Shown piece by piece: positions 4,685-5,186 of a stretch of DNA of 5,186 bases; the first letter of the stretch is position 1, and each line of letters opens with the position of its first letter. Below the pieces are notes generated by a model. It was not told the origin of the DNA and searched no databases. It saw only the letters and a list, made by a program, of their open reading frames with translations. The DNA is taken from NCBI GenBank assembly GCA_903837445.1, contig CAILUR010000206.1, positions 1 to 5,186 on the forward strand, given 5' to 3'. Made by a program: the position numbers and the translations under genes. Source of the DNA: an uncultured bacterium (GTDB taxonomy: Bacteria; Oederibacteriota; PGYV01; CAILUR01).

Positions 4685-5186
4685 ATGAAAATGTTTATAA
4701 AAATTATTATTGCTGTTATGTTGTTTTTACCTGCAACGCTAGTAACAGCTTCTGATTTTGCTGGAGAGTCTATGGCAATCGGCGTGGGTGCTAGACCTTT
4801 GGGAATGGGCGGTACTTTTGCGGCTATTGCCGATGATGCATCCACTACTTATTGGAATTCGGCAGGTATGACAAACATTGTGGGAGTAGAGGTGTCCTCT
4901 GTTAAATTAACTAAAATGTTTAATGAGTTGGATACGGCATATACTTATGTCAATCTTGTTTATAATGTAAGTAATGATGTGGGGGCTTTTGGTGTGGCGT
5001 GGCTCAGACAATCCATAAGCGATATTCAGCTTACAGACGGTAGTGGGACTCCATTACCAGGACTTGCTGAGACCTCTGATAATACAATTTATATTGCTTA
5101 TGCGCATAAAATTATTCAGGGCATATCGGTCGGAGTGTCCACAAAAATTCTTGTGGGAAGTTATCCGAGCTTGACATACGCCAGTG
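4685..5186 (+). CDS. PorV/FadL-like outer-membrane beta-barrel protein, N-terminal part
   Basis: 167 complete codons are present and the reading frame is open at the right edge. The start has AGGAG at 4671-4675, nine bases upstream. Residues 1-22 are a Sec signal peptide (basic start, hydrophobic core, VTA before a likely cut after Ala22). The mature start contains AIGVGARPLGMGGTFAAIAD followed by DASTTYWNSAGM, the signature block of the PorV/PorQ/UPF0164 branch of FadL-like barrels. The conserved 'D-A-x-x-x-x-W-N-x-A-G' turn corresponds to the N-terminal hatch region of that superfamily. Alternating hydrophobic segments such as TAYTYVNLVYNVS and TIYIAYAHKI look like barrel strands. Such proteins sit in the outer membrane; PorV helps type IX secretion in Bacteroidota, while many relatives have unknown cargo. 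The 65-base gap after the ATPase gene has no clear terminator, so co-transcription is possible. Full length and the C-terminal end cannot be seen. Confidence 0.85.
   Translation, partial: MKMFIKIIIAVMLFLPATLVTASDFAGESMAIGVGARPLGMGGTFAAIADDASTTYWNSAGMTNIVGVEVSSVKLTKMFNELDTAYTYVNLVYNVSNDVGAFGVAWLRQSISDIQLTDGSGTPLPGLAETSDNTIYIAYAHKIIQGISVGVSTKILVGSYPSLTYAS

Noticed and set aside
1..5186. Search for mobile elements, CRISPR arrays, tRNA/rRNA genes, attachment sites or defence genes
   Set aside because: No transposase or integrase-like protein, regularly spaced direct repeats, cloverleaf-like tRNA sequence or defence domain could be seen; the repeats in the propeller gene are protein-coding.

Overview
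The window is an AT-rich stretch of bacterial chromosome with ordinary gene density. It holds five complete protein genes and two cut by the window edges. Lipoprotein-type and Sec signal peptides, a PorV/FadL-like outer-membrane barrel, clear Shine-Dalgarno sites and E. coli-like promoter hexamers point to a didermic (Gram-negative-type) bacterium. The combination of a PorV-like barrel, a secreted ~51-residue-repeat propeller, class II aldolase and an orphan MalK-type ATPase resembles low-GC lineages such as Elusimicrobiota/Endomicrobia or related candidate phyla. That placement is an inference from overall style, not a demonstrated assignment.

Layout, left to right. (1) 1-238: the 3' end of a class II fructose-bisphosphate aldolase gene and a textbook intrinsic terminator. 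(2) 259-1879, plus strand: a candidate promoter and a two-gene unit. The first gene is a YjbQ/UPF0047 family protein that very probably starts at a TTG at 321. Five bases after it comes an exported protein made of six ~51-residue beta-propeller repeats. (3) 1880-3309, minus strand: a ccdA-tlpA pair (thiol-reductant transporter of the inner membrane plus periplasmic thioredoxin lipoprotein), convergent with region 2 and divergent from region 4. (4) 3252-3515: a 264-base divergent regulatory region with a promoter on each strand, a 15-bp palindrome over the leftward promoter, and a hairpin followed by a T run. (5) 3516-4619: a MalK/UgpC/MsmK-type sugar ABC transporter ATPase without partner permease or binding-protein genes in the window. 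(6) 4685-5186: the start of a PorV/FadL-like outer-membrane barrel gene that runs off the right edge.

Functionally the genes fall into separate modules. They are glycolysis (aldolase), the YjbQ-propeller unit of unclear joint purpose, envelope disulfide reduction (CcdA passes electrons outward, TlpA receives them), carbohydrate uptake energisation (ATPase) and an outer-membrane barrel. I found no mobile element, CRISPR array, tRNA, rRNA or defence locus, and no convincing undescribed multi-gene system. The points most worth a second look are the YjbQ-propeller pairing, the velcro-closed propeller architecture and the structured divergent intergenic region.
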